Shown piece by piece: positions 5,386 to 12,414 of a stretch of DNA of 12,747 nucleotides. The notes under the pieces were generated by a model. It was not told the origin of the DNA and ran no database searches. It was given only the letters and a program-made list of their open reading frames with translations. Location: contig JBGQAM010000049.1 in assembly GCA_041494275.1 (NCBI GenBank), forward strand, positions 1 to 12,747. Direction: 5' to 3'. This DNA is from COMBO-56-21 sp041494275 (lineage in GTDB: Archaea > Thermoplasmatota > Thermoplasmata > UBA10834). The translations under genes were made by a program, and so were the position numbers. Positions within the stretch are counted from its first letter, which is position 1. Each line of letters starts with the position of its first letter.

Positions 5386-6711
5386 ATGGGAACGCTTCTA
5401 ATCGCGCTCGCAATCTTCCTGGTGACCTACGCCCTGATATCCATCAGGCGGTTCCCGAAGGTCAAGATAGACAGACCGGCTGCCGCGCTCGTCGGCGCTG
5501 CCCTGATGATCGCTCTTGGCGTCGTCGCCCCTGAGAAGGCCATCGGCGCGATCCATCTGGACATCATCATTCTGCTCGTAGGGATGATGATCCTCGTTGC
5601 CGGTTTGGAGCTTTGCGGCTTCTTCGAATGGGTGTCGCTCAGGATGATCAAGTACTCGAAGGATCAGTTCACATTCCTAGTGCTGACGATGGTCGTGACC
5701 GGAGCGCTCTCAGCGCTTGTTCTCAACGACACCGTTGTTCTGCTGTTCACTCCGATAATCATCCGGACATGCAGGCTCCTGAAATCGAATCCTGTTCCAT
5801 ATCTCGTTGCCGAGGCGTTGGCAGCCAATATCGGCAGTGTGGCGACGGTCGTAGGCAACCCTCAGAACGCCTTCATCGCTACCACGGCAGGCATATCATT
5901 CGTGGATTTCTCCGCAAGACTTGTCCCTGTCTCGATCGTCTGCATGCTCGTTGCGATCGCGATGATGTTTGTGTTCTATCGGAAGGACATAGAGAAGGGG
6001 TCGGCCCAGGAGTTCAGAAGGAAGATCCTGAAGGATGGGTGGAAGGCGTTCGAGGACGAGCTGGTGAAAGGGGACGCTGCGACGACCTCTGGAATCAAGA
6101 AGCTCAAGGATAGAAGAGTCGGGCTCTATGCGCTCATCGGCATCACGGCCCTGACATTCCTCGCGTTCATCCTGAGCCATGTGCTCGGCACTCCGATAGC
6201 CGTGGTCGCGTTCCTAGGAGGGGTCGCGGCACTCTTCGTCGTGCCTCTGATAACACATGTGAAGGCGAAGGAGATGTTGGCCGGAGTCGATTGGTCGATC
6301 ATTCTCTTCTTCGTCGGCCTGTTCATCGTGATAGAGGGCGTCAAGGACTCCACGCTGCTGGACGAGATCAGGAGCGGATTTCCAGGATTCCACGACGGAA
6401 GCATACCTAGTCTGGAGTGGCTGACGGCTTTGAGCGCATTCCTGTCGAACCTCGTCAGCAATGTGCCCGCGGTGATGCTCCTGAGCGAGATGATCCCGAT
6501 CTCCCAGACAGATCTCTGGCTCGCCCTTGCGGCGAGCTCGACGCTGGCAGGCAACGCGACCATCTTGGGGGCGGCGGCAAATGTCATCGTGGCGGAGAAG
6601 GCCGAGGGGATGGGAGTCCAGATCAGTTTCTGGAAGTTCACGCTCGTAGGCTTCCCGATAGCCATGGCAACCCTGTTCGTATCGACGATAATGCTGCTAT
6701 GGCTGTTCTGA
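5386..6711 (+). CDS. SLC13/ArsB-type ion transporter (citrate-transporter-like permease)
   Basis: A 441-residue polytopic inner-membrane protein of the ion transporter superfamily, which includes ArsB, NhaD-type antiporters and SLC13 anion carriers. About 10-11 hydrophobic segments are visible, at about 3-20, 32-50, 57-77, 95-113, 131-150, 170-198, 246-264, 268-290, 303-318, 355-378 and 420-441. The two inverted halves each have a family hairpin and unwound-helix motif: ALVLNDTVVLLFTP (110-123) with NIGSVATVVGNPQN (138-151), and SNLVSNVPAVMLL (364-376) with STLAGNATILGAAANVIV (385-402). A charged cytoplasmic loop at about 199-245 joins the halves. The substrate cannot be read from sequence: arsenite, a dicarboxylate, sulfate or Na+/H+ exchange are all possible. 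No arsR, arsA or cysteine-rich partner is nearby, so I would not call it arsB. Confidence 0.85.
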   Translation: MGTLLIALAIFLVTYALISIRRFPKVKIDRPAAALVGAALMIALGVVAPEKAIGAIHLDIIILLVGMMILVAGLELCGFFEWVSLRMIKYSKDQFTFLVLTMVVTGALSALVLNDTVVLLFTPIIIRTCRLLKSNPVPYLVAEALAANIGSVATVVGNPQNAFIATTAGISFVDFSARLVPVSIVCMLVAIAMMFVFYRKDIEKGSAQEFRRKILKDGWKAFEDELVKGDAATTSGIKKLKDRRVGLYALIGITALTFLAFILSHVLGTPIAVVAFLGGVAALFVVPLITHVKAKEMLAGVDWSIILFFVGLFIVIEGVKDSTLLDEIRSGFPGFHDGSIPSLEWLTALSAFLSNLVSNVPAVMLLSEMIPISQTDLWLALAASSTLAGNATILGAAANVIVAEKAEGMGVQISFWKFTLVGFPIAMATLFVSTIMLLWLF

Positions 6712-6765
6712 GTGGCCAGGTGTGCGTCTGACGACTAGCCAGCATGGTGATTTCCATAGGCCAGT

Positions 6766-6778
6766 AAAGGTATATATA
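6766..6778 (+). promoter_or_regulatory. Strong BRE/TATA promoter of the 73-residue protein gene
   Basis: TAAAGGTATATATA is the best archaeal promoter in the window: a purine-rich BRE followed by an uninterrupted TATATATA at 6771-6778. Transcription should begin near 6800, leaving a leader of about 35 bases that contains GGAGGG. TCCGAC (6781-6786) and GTCGGA (6802-6807) form an inverted repeat across the expected start site. Confidence 0.6.
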
Positions 6779-6823
6779 TGTCCGACGAGCATCTACTGAC
6801 TGTCGGAAGGAATCCGGCAACAC

Positions 6824-6829
6824 GGAGGG
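6824..6829 (+). promoter_or_regulatory. Ribosome binding site of the 73-residue protein
   Basis: GGAGGG directly abuts the in-frame ATG at 6830, too close to serve it. It is well spaced for GTG 6836 (seven bases from GGAGG) and somewhat far from ATG 6842 (13 bases). Confidence 0.5.
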
Positions 6830-6835
6830 ATGCAC

Positions 6836-7057
6836 GTGCCAATGAAGCCAATATCTCTCGACAGGGCAAAGGAGATCGCGACCGAGAAGAACCTCAGGCC
6901 TGGAAAGGTAAGAGGGACAACCGAGGTCGAGTTCACCCGTGGCGGAAGCCCAAGGGTCGAAGTCATCGACTGGCCCGAGTTCGAGCAGATCGTCGCCTCA
7001 AAGGGTCTAGAGATCCATGAGGGCGGCGGGTTCATGAAGCTGATGAAGAAGGCCTAG
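6836..7057 (+). CDS. Small conserved-looking protein of unknown function (about 73 residues)
   Basis: A short soluble protein with no cysteine and no membrane segment. From the KPISLDRAKEIATEK start it shows a helix, then RPGKVRGTTEVEFTRGGSPRVEVI (two basic strands joined by a turn), then DWPEFEQIVASKGLEIHEGGGFMKLMKKA, a helix followed by a Gly-rich turn and a basic end. The alternating basic strands would suit nucleic-acid or nucleotide contact, but this is a guess. Its reality is supported by the strong promoter and Shine-Dalgarno sequence and by codon use like its neighbours. The start is uncertain: ATG 6830 touches the ribosome site, GTG 6836 has the best spacing, and ATG 6842 gives a natural M-K-P-I-S start. 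It stands alone between the permease and the convergent DRG gene. I cannot name a family. Confidence 0.72.
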   Translation: MPMKPISLDRAKEIATEKNLRPGKVRGTTEVEFTRGGSPRVEVIDWPEFEQIVASKGLEIHEGGGFMKLMKKA

Positions 7058-7108
7058 GCGACGAAAAGCCTGTCTTCTTCATCAATCAAACCCTTTAATC
7101 TCTAGTTT

Positions 7109-8209
7109 TCAACGCTTCACTATGATCGTGACAATGTCCTGGTCGGAGACCTTGTGGTCGAGGCCCACAATCTGACCAGGGAACCGCGCGCTCTTTCCCC
7201 ATATCTGGGCGTACCTGAAGTTCTTCCTGAAGTCCCGGTGTATGGAGTCGCATATCATGCCTATGTCAGAGCCGTCCTTGATGACGAGAGGCTCGACCAT
7301 ATCGGCGTCCTGGCCCTGGGGCTTCATGTATATGTTTATGAACCTGAGCGCTTCGTAGAGCGCCTCCTTCAGCTCGGCGAGGCCTTTATCCTTCTCCGCT
7401 GCGATGGGCACGAGCTTCCAGTTCTTCATGCGCTTCTGGATCTGCTTGAGATAGGCGTCGGTCACGAGGTCCGTCTTGTTGATGACCGCGATCGCAGGGA
7501 GGAACAGCCTGTTGCCCGAGATGTAATCGATCAGCTCGTCCTCGACGATGTCCTCGCGGATCACGATGTCCGCGTTGATGTAGCCGTACTCGTTCATCAT
7601 GTCGCGGACGAGGTCCTCGTCAAGTGTTGACTGCTTCGAAGTGAAGTTGACAGTTATGCCGCCTCGAGTCTTCTTAGAGATGACTATGTCCGGAGGCCTC
7701 TGGTTCAGACGGAGGTTCGCAGTCCTAAGCTCGTCGACGAGGACCTGGATGTTGGTCTCGAAGACATCGATCATGAGTATGATGAGGTCGGCAGAACGAA
7801 CGACTGAGAGGACTTCTCGCCCTCGGCCTTTGCCCTTGGACGCGTCCTTGATCAGACCCGGGAGGTCGAGGACCTGGATCTTAGCGCCCCTGTACTCCAT
7901 CACACCAGGGACGACCGTCAGAGTCGTGAACTTATACGCCGCGACCTCGCTCTGAGCGTTCGTGATCTTGTTCAGGAGAGTCGATTTCCCGGTGCTGGGG
8001 AACCCGACCAACGCGACGGTCGCGTGCCCTGACTTGCGGACCGAGTACCCGACATACTTCGGCCCCTTCGACCGCCTGACCTCGAGATCGTCCTTGAGTC
8101 TGGCCATCTTGGCCTTCAGCTTGCCGATGTGATGCTGGGTCTTCTTGTTGTACATCGTCCGACCGAGCTCGTCCTCGATCTCCTTGATCTGCTCCTCGAT
8201 GTTGGCCAT
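7109..8209 (-). CDS. drg: DRG-family (Obg-related) GTP-binding protein with TGS domain
   Basis: A 366-residue cytosolic GTPase, the archaeal form of eukaryotic DRG proteins that associate with ribosomes and translation. The N-terminal helical part (1-60) contains the usual IEEQIKEIEDELGRTMYNKKT start and KGPKYVGYSVRKSGHATV. The G motifs are G1 GFPSTGKST (69-77), G2 at TTLT (95-98), G3 DLPGL (115-119), G4 NKTD (244-247) and G5 IAAEKDKG (259-266). The insert at about 165-235 (RPPDIVISKKTRGGITVNFT) is the S5D2L-like region typical of DRG. The C-terminal TGS domain runs from about 290 to the end (FRYAQIWGKSARFPGQIVGLDHKVSDQDIVTIIVKR). Its ATG lies four bases after the carbamate kinase stop with no clear ribosome site, so it is probably translationally coupled. 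Confidence 0.96.
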   Translation of the reverse strand: MANIEEQIKEIEDELGRTMYNKKTQHHIGKLKAKMARLKDDLEVRRSKGPKYVGYSVRKSGHATVALVGFPSTGKSTLLNKITNAQSEVAAYKFTTLTVVPGVMEYRGAKIQVLDLPGLIKDASKGKGRGREVLSVVRSADLIILMIDVFETNIQVLVDELRTANLRLNQRPPDIVISKKTRGGITVNFTSKQSTLDEDLVRDMMNEYGYINADIVIREDIVEDELIDYISGNRLFLPAIAVINKTDLVTDAYLKQIQKRMKNWKLVPIAAEKDKGLAELKEALYEALRFINIYMKPQGQDADMVEPLVIKDGSDIGMICDSIHRDFRKNFRYAQIWGKSARFPGQIVGLDHKVSDQDIVTIIVKR

Positions 8210-8213
8210 GGGT

Positions 8214-9179
8214 TCAAGCCTTTTTGTCGTCTCTGTAGATATGAGTTCCAGCGCCCTGCTCGAGCGACTGCACTAGCTTCTCGGTGGCGCAAATCACGAC
8301 CTCCTCGCCGCCTCCCTGCAGGAACCTGATGGCCGCGAGTATCTTCGGGCCCATGCTGCCAGGCGGGAATTGCCCGGAATCGTGGAGCCTCTTGACCTCC
8401 GAGAGCGTTGAGCGCATGAATGGTCGCTGACTGATGGTTCCGAAGTCGAGGAACACATTTTCCACGTCTGTGGCGATGACGAACAGCCGCTCCTTGATGC
8501 TTGTTGCCAGCATGGCGGCCGCGAGGTCCTTGTCGACAACGGCCTCGACGCCGACATATCTGTTCCCGCGCCTCACGACAGGGATGCCGCCTCCGCCGCA
8601 GGCGATGACGACCTCGGCTTGATGTTCCCCGCCGAACACTAGTCGCCTGACGGGCTTGCTCTCGACGATGCCGATCGGATCCGGGGAAGGGACCACCCTT
8701 CGATATCCGCCCCGCTTCTTGTCTAGCACCATCGTCCATCCCTTCTCTTTCTGGAGATGCTTGGCCTCGGCCGCGGTGTAGTACTTGCCTATCGGCTTTG
8801 TTGGGTTCTTGAATGCTGGATCGTTCTCGGAAACCAATACTTGAGTGATGAGCGAGACAGCGACCTTGTCCATGCCACGCTCGACGAACTCGGATGACAG
8901 CGCCTGCTGCATCATATAACCTATCTGACCCTGGCTCTCGGCATCGCACACGTCCATGCCCATCGGAGGGATCTCGCCCTTGGCAATCTCGTTCCTGAGA
9001 AGTATGTCCCCTACCTGCGGGCCGTTCCCGTGCGTTATGACGATGTCGTAGCCCTTCTCGATCAGGTCCGCGAGTCCTCTGCAGGTGACGGCGACGTTGC
9101 GCATCTGGTTCTCCTGGGTGGGTTTCTCCCCGGAGCGCAGTATTGCATTGCCTCCGATCGCTATGACCGCGGTCTTCAA
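8214..9179 (-). CDS. arcC: Carbamate kinase
   Basis: The enzyme transfers phosphate between carbamoyl phosphate and ADP, making ATP with release of carbamate (ammonia and CO2), or runs in reverse. Family motifs are all present: VIAIGGNAI near the N-terminus, THGNGPQVG, ESQGQIGYMMQQAL, NPTKPIG, RRVVPSPDP, ACGGGGIPVV, VEAVVDKDLAAAMLA, IATDVENVF and GSMGPKILAAIRFL. I start it at TTG 9179 (321 residues). This gives M-K-T-A-V-I-A-I-G-G-N like other members of about 310-315 residues, and a GGGG ribosome site lies eight bases upstream. The frame is open to an ATG at 9248, but that 23-residue extension is Pro/Arg-rich, unlike the family, and overlaps the likely promoter. It is the first gene of a pair with drg. 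No arginine deiminase or ornithine carbamoyltransferase gene is in the window, so the carbamoyl phosphate source is unknown. Confidence 0.95.
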   Translation of the reverse strand: MKTAVIAIGGNAILRSGEKPTQENQMRNVAVTCRGLADLIEKGYDIVITHGNGPQVGDILLRNEIAKGEIPPMGMDVCDAESQGQIGYMMQQALSSEFVERGMDKVAVSLITQVLVSENDPAFKNPTKPIGKYYTAAEAKHLQKEKGWTMVLDKKRGGYRRVVPSPDPIGIVESKPVRRLVFGGEHQAEVVIACGGGGIPVVRRGNRYVGVEAVVDKDLAAAMLATSIKERLFVIATDVENVFLDFGTISQRPFMRSTLSEVKRLHDSGQFPPGSMGPKILAAIRFLQGGGEEVVICATEKLVQSLEQGAGTHIYRDDKKA

Positions 9180-9211
9180 CGCTGGAACCCCCTGAGGGAA
9201 GGGCCTTCGAT

Positions 9212-9270
9212 GGGGAAATCGGGTATTTAACTGCTGTTGCGGCAACATGGCACGGGGAAATAGGTATTTA
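9212..9270. promoter_or_regulatory. Duplicated GGGGAAAT-GGTATTTA element around a palindrome, divergent promoter region
   Basis: GGGGAAATCGGGTATTTA (9212-9229) is repeated as GGGGAAATAGGTATTTA (9254-9270), differing by a one-base indel and a substitution and starting 42 bases apart. Between them lies TGTTGC-g-GCAACA (9235-9247), a perfect palindrome with a one-base centre. Each copy contains a TATA-like ATTTA that could act on either strand. Minus-strand gttaaatac (9223-9231) suits arcC (start 9179). Plus-strand gtattta (9264-9270) is about 29 bases before ATG 9296. Confidence 0.5.
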
Positions 9271-9295
9271 TCCGATGAGCAAGTTGCCTCACGAT

Positions 9296-10309
9296 ATGGA
9301 AACGCCAGCCCAGCGCATGATGAAGTATCTGAAGGAGCTCCTGGCCAAGTTCTCGAAGACGCCCCTTGTCATCCCAACGGGCATCGCGATTGCCGCTGGT
9401 GTTTATGCTCTCGTCCTGATGTATGCAGGCACCTTCTGCCTATCAGGACTCATCGCACCTGTTGTGCTGCTCGGGATCATGTGGCAGTTCGGGGTAAAGG
9501 GCGTCAAGAAGCTTCTGATAATCGGCGCTGCCGCAGCTCTCGTCTTCAGCGGCATCTGGGCGTTCTACTACATGGACTACTACCAGCACATTGACCCCGC
9601 AATGGCGACGAGCACCGAGACGGTGGTTTCCAACAATGTCACGGTACCGATAATGGCAAACGGAATGGTCACGCCGCTCTTCGGAACGAGCTCGACCGTT
9701 TTCAACTTCACTGTCACGTTCAACCTGCCGGACAATAGCACAACATGGCCCATCAAGAATGTCAGCATCGCGATAGCCAGCATCAGCTTCCCGACCGCTA
9801 GATCGCACAACTACACGATGGTAAAGATTGATTCGGCGGACAACAAGACAGCCAGCTACTACTACACCACCACCATCTCCAAGCCGGTCAACCAGTTCAT
9901 ATTCTGGGCGAATGTCAGCGATGACTGGATAGTTGCCACGGAGCACAGGGGAGGGGCGGAATACGCCTTGAACGGCCCGATATACAAGGACTCCTACGCT
10001 GTCGCGGCTCCTATCATTCCAGTGGGCATTGTGCAGGTTTTCGTGAGCTTCTACCCCATCTACGCACTCCTGCTTCTGATGATCTGGTGGACTAGACGGG
10101 CTCGGAAGATGAGGGTCGAATCTTACGAGAAGGCAATCGCTGAGAAGGAGAAGGAGACGAAGGACATCCCGAAGGAGGACTCAAAGGTCCCGAGCCTTGC
10201 GAAAGCGATGGGACTTGAGAAGGGAGAGGACTTCGTGTGTTCCGAGTGCGGCGCCGACGTTCCCGCAGAGGCAAAGGTCTGCCCGAAGTGCGGCGAGAAG
10301 TTCGACTAG
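9296..10309 (+). CDS. Membrane protein with sequon-rich external domain and C-terminal zinc ribbon, function unknown
   Basis: A protein of 337 residues. Three hydrophobic segments (about 24-43, 45-64, 72-92) are followed by a 140-residue beta-rich, Ser/Thr/Asn-rich domain. A last membrane segment follows at about 238-264, then WWTRRARKMR, a charged coiled linker (EKAIAEKEKETKD) and a zinc ribbon with C315-x2-C318 and C329-x2-C332. The positive-inside rule puts the ribbon in the cytoplasm and the middle domain outside. That domain has seven N-x-S/T sequons (N114, N137, N147, N155, N172, N183, N206), which suits archaeal N-glycosylation. I start at ATG 9296 because the TATA-like box at 9264-9270 would make ATG 9275 (seven residues longer) lie before the transcription start, and neither has a ribosome site. 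Divergent from arcC. No family recognised. Confidence 0.8.
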   Translation: METPAQRMMKYLKELLAKFSKTPLVIPTGIAIAAGVYALVLMYAGTFCLSGLIAPVVLLGIMWQFGVKGVKKLLIIGAAAALVFSGIWAFYYMDYYQHIDPAMATSTETVVSNNVTVPIMANGMVTPLFGTSSTVFNFTVTFNLPDNSTTWPIKNVSIAIASISFPTARSHNYTMVKIDSADNKTASYYYTTTISKPVNQFIFWANVSDDWIVATEHRGGAEYALNGPIYKDSYAVAAPIIPVGIVQVFVSFYPIYALLLLMIWWTRRARKMRVESYEKAIAEKEKETKDIPKEDSKVPSLAKAMGLEKGEDFVCSECGADVPAEAKVCPKCGEKFD

Positions 10310-10314
10310 GGTAT

Positions 10315-10330
10315 GCCAGTCGCACCTGGC
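10315..10330 (+). terminator. Weak hairpin after the membrane protein gene
   Basis: GCCAG (10315-10319) and CTGGC (10326-10330) form a perfect five-base stem with a six-base loop, five bases past the stop codon. No T run follows, so termination here is uncertain. Confidence 0.25.
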
Positions 10331-10337
10331 CTCGCAA

Positions 10338-10347
10338 CACATATTTA
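10338..10347 (+). promoter_or_regulatory. Likely top6B TATA box
   Basis: ACATATTTAT is an AT-rich block in otherwise GC-rich DNA between the membrane protein and top6B. The expected transcription start is near 10370, leaving a leader of about 55 bases that contains GGAGG at 10412-10416. Confidence 0.45.
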
Positions 10348-10425
10348 TCTAGGTAATCCATTTCGACAATCTGGGATGCACTCGGAAACGCCGCGCTTTT
10401 GCGTTCCTCGCGGAGGCGCAGACAT

Positions 10426-12414
10426 TTGTCATCGATAGCGCACGAATTGGCGAAGAAGCAGAAGGAGATCTCAGTTTCGGAGTTCTTCGAGAAGAACAAG
10501 CAAATACTGGGCTTCGACTCGCTGACGCGGGCGCTCATCACTTCAGTCAAGGAGCCCGTGGACAACAGTCTGGACGCCTGCGAGGAGGCGTCTGTTCTCC
10601 CGGAGCTCTTGGTGCGCGTGGAGAAGATCGACAACAGCGAGTACAGGGTGACGGTTGAGGACAACGGCCCAGGCATAGTGAAGAAGCAAGTGCCCAACGT
10701 GTTCGCCAGGCTTCTCTATGGGTCGAGATTCCATACGAGGTCTCAGAAGAGAGGACAGCAAGGCATAGGTGTCTCCGCGGTCGTGATGTACGGCCAGCTG
10801 ACAACGGGCAAGGCGACGAAAGTCAAGTCGAAGATATCGGACGAGGACGTCGCGTACGAGTGCGAGCTGATCCTTGACACGAAGAAGAACAGACCGGACA
10901 TTATCAAAGAGGATTTCGTCATCTGGGACAGGGCGCATGGCACGAGCTTCCAGGTGTATGTCAGGGGAAAATACATCGGAGGCAAGCAATCCATATTCGA
11001 GTACCTGAAGGGCGTAGCGATCGTCAACCCGCACGCCAAGATCACATTCGTCCCGCCCGAGGGGAACACCATCGTTTTCGAACGCGCATCCGAGACCGTT
11101 CCGCCGCCGACGAAGGAGGTCAAGCCGCATCCTGAGGGCGTCGAGCTGGGCGAGTTGCTCAGCATGGCGAAGTACACGGAGTCCCTCAAGATGACGAGCT
11201 TCCTCAACTCCGAATTCTCGAGAATATCGTACAGAGTCGCGAGGGAGATCTGCGAGCTCGCGGGAGTGCCACCAGACCTTAGACCAGACCGCCTCGCCCT
11301 CGAACAGGCGGGAGCGATACTCGAAGCCATCAAGAAAGTCAAGATAATGGCGCCCGAGACCGACTGTCTCTCGCCCATCGGCGAGACTCTCATCCGGAAG
11401 GGCCTCAAGAATGTCCTCGGTTCGCTGAAGGCAGAGTTCTACGCCCCTCCAATAACGAGGGAGCCGAAAGTGTACGCGGGCAATCCGTTCATAGTCGAGG
11501 TCGGAATCGTCTATGGCGGAGAGCTGAACAGAGAGGAGACGATCCAGATTCTGAGATTCGCGAACCGCGTGCCGTTGATGTACCAGCAGGGCGCTTGCGC
11601 GATAACACAGGCCATCGAGGCAGTCGATTGGAGAAGGTACGGCCTTGAACAGCGCGGAGGCCAAGGGATCCCGTTCGGTCCTGCCATCGTGCTCGTGCAT
11701 GTCGCGTCAACCAAGATACCTTTCACTTCGGAATCCAAGGAAGCGATTGCGAACATACCGGAGATCAAAGAGGAGATCGAACTTGCTCTGAAGGCGTGCG
11801 CGAGGAGACTGAAGACACATCTGAACAAAGCCGCGAAGAGGAGCAAGACGAAGGTGAAGTTCGAGATCGTCCAGGACATAATCCCGATGATAGCCGAGAA
11901 GAGCGCGAAGATCGTGGGAAAGCCAATTCCAAAACTGGCCGGAACCATAACCAAGATCATGAACGTCGTCTGGATAGAAGACAGCATAAAGTCCGAGAAG
12001 ACCAGACAGCACATCTCAGTGAAGATCTACAACTACACACCAAAGACGCAGAGCTTCCACCTGCACATGCTCGTCCCGTACGACAAGATAGACCAGAAGA
12101 CTCTGAAAGAGAAACCGCTCGAGATACGAGAAACGAACAAGCTTACCTGGGATGTCAAACGCATTGCATCTACGGAGGTGTTCGAGCTTACATTCGACCT
12201 TCACGGCGTACCACCCGAGCAGTATGACGACAACGAGATCTACGTTAGCGGCATCGACGCAGCATCCATCATAGGCGCGGAAGTGCTACCTGGCGACTGG
12301 GATCTGGAGCATCTCAAGATCACGGAGGAGGGCGAGGCCGAGCCCGGCGAAGAGGGCGAGGAAGGCGAGGTCGACTACGACGAAGGGGCGGAAGTGATCA
12401 ACAATGAAGAATGA
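10426..12414 (+). CDS. top6B: DNA topoisomerase VI subunit B
   Basis: The ATPase subunit of the type IIB topoisomerase that relaxes and decatenates DNA with subunit A. It has 662 residues from TTG 10426, which has GGAGG nine bases upstream. A TTG at 10399 is in frame but adds an Arg-rich stretch read through the ribosome site. The GHKL ATPase fold shows EPVDNSLDA (43-51), DNGPGI (79-84) and GQQGIGVSA (110-118). A helix-two-turn-helix region follows around 235-285. The transducer carries the switch lysine K430 in ASTKIPFTSESKEAI. A C-terminal Ig-like domain (about 510-620) is found in the long euryarchaeal form and absent from the shorter Sulfolobus protein. The last 35 residues are a very acidic tail of Glu, Gly and Asp. 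Its end overlaps top6A by 11 bases, indicating coupled translation. Confidence 0.97.
   Translation: MSSIAHELAKKQKEISVSEFFEKNKQILGFDSLTRALITSVKEPVDNSLDACEEASVLPELLVRVEKIDNSEYRVTVEDNGPGIVKKQVPNVFARLLYGSRFHTRSQKRGQQGIGVSAVVMYGQLTTGKATKVKSKISDEDVAYECELILDTKKNRPDIIKEDFVIWDRAHGTSFQVYVRGKYIGGKQSIFEYLKGVAIVNPHAKITFVPPEGNTIVFERASETVPPPTKEVKPHPEGVELGELLSMAKYTESLKMTSFLNSEFSRISYRVAREICELAGVPPDLRPDRLALEQAGAILEAIKKVKIMAPETDCLSPIGETLIRKGLKNVLGSLKAEFYAPPITREPKVYAGNPFIVEVGIVYGGELNREETIQILRFANRVPLMYQQGACAITQAIEAVDWRRYGLEQRGGQGIPFGPAIVLVHVASTKIPFTSESKEAIANIPEIKEEIELALKACARRLKTHLNKAAKRSKTKVKFEIVQDIIPMIAEKSAKIVGKPIPKLAGTITKIMNVVWIEDSIKSEKTRQHISVKIYNYTPKTQSFHLHMLVPYDKIDQKTLKEKPLEIRETNKLTWDVKRIASTEVFELTFDLHGVPPEQYDDNEIYVSGIDAASIIGAEVLPGDWDLEHLKITEEGEAEPGEEGEEGEVDYDEGAEVINNEE

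Noticed and set aside
6721..6765. Possible small RNA or terminator after the permease
   Set aside because: Only very short symmetries such as CGTC-t-GACG are present, with no T run and no known RNA fold.
7154..7630. 158-codon plus-strand frame
   Set aside because: It is antisense to the C-terminal half of the DRG gene, including the NKTD and TGS regions. The Val/Leu/Asp/Glu/Arg bias is typical of a complement frame.
8116..8949. 277-codon minus-strand frame across the arcC-drg junction
   Set aside because: It is the alternate frame of two well-supported genes on the same strand. Its product is Arg/Gly/His-rich low complexity without family features.
9180..9248. N-terminal extension of carbamate kinase from ATG 9248
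   Set aside because: The extra 23 residues are unlike the family, and the ATG falls within the likely promoter. TTG 9179 has a ribosome site and gives the normal length.
10543..11700. Long open frame (385 codons) on the minus strand
   Set aside because: It lies wholly antisense to top6B, whose motifs are unmistakable. Its Arg/Leu/Asp-rich composition is that of a shadow frame in GC-rich DNA, with no recognisable domain.
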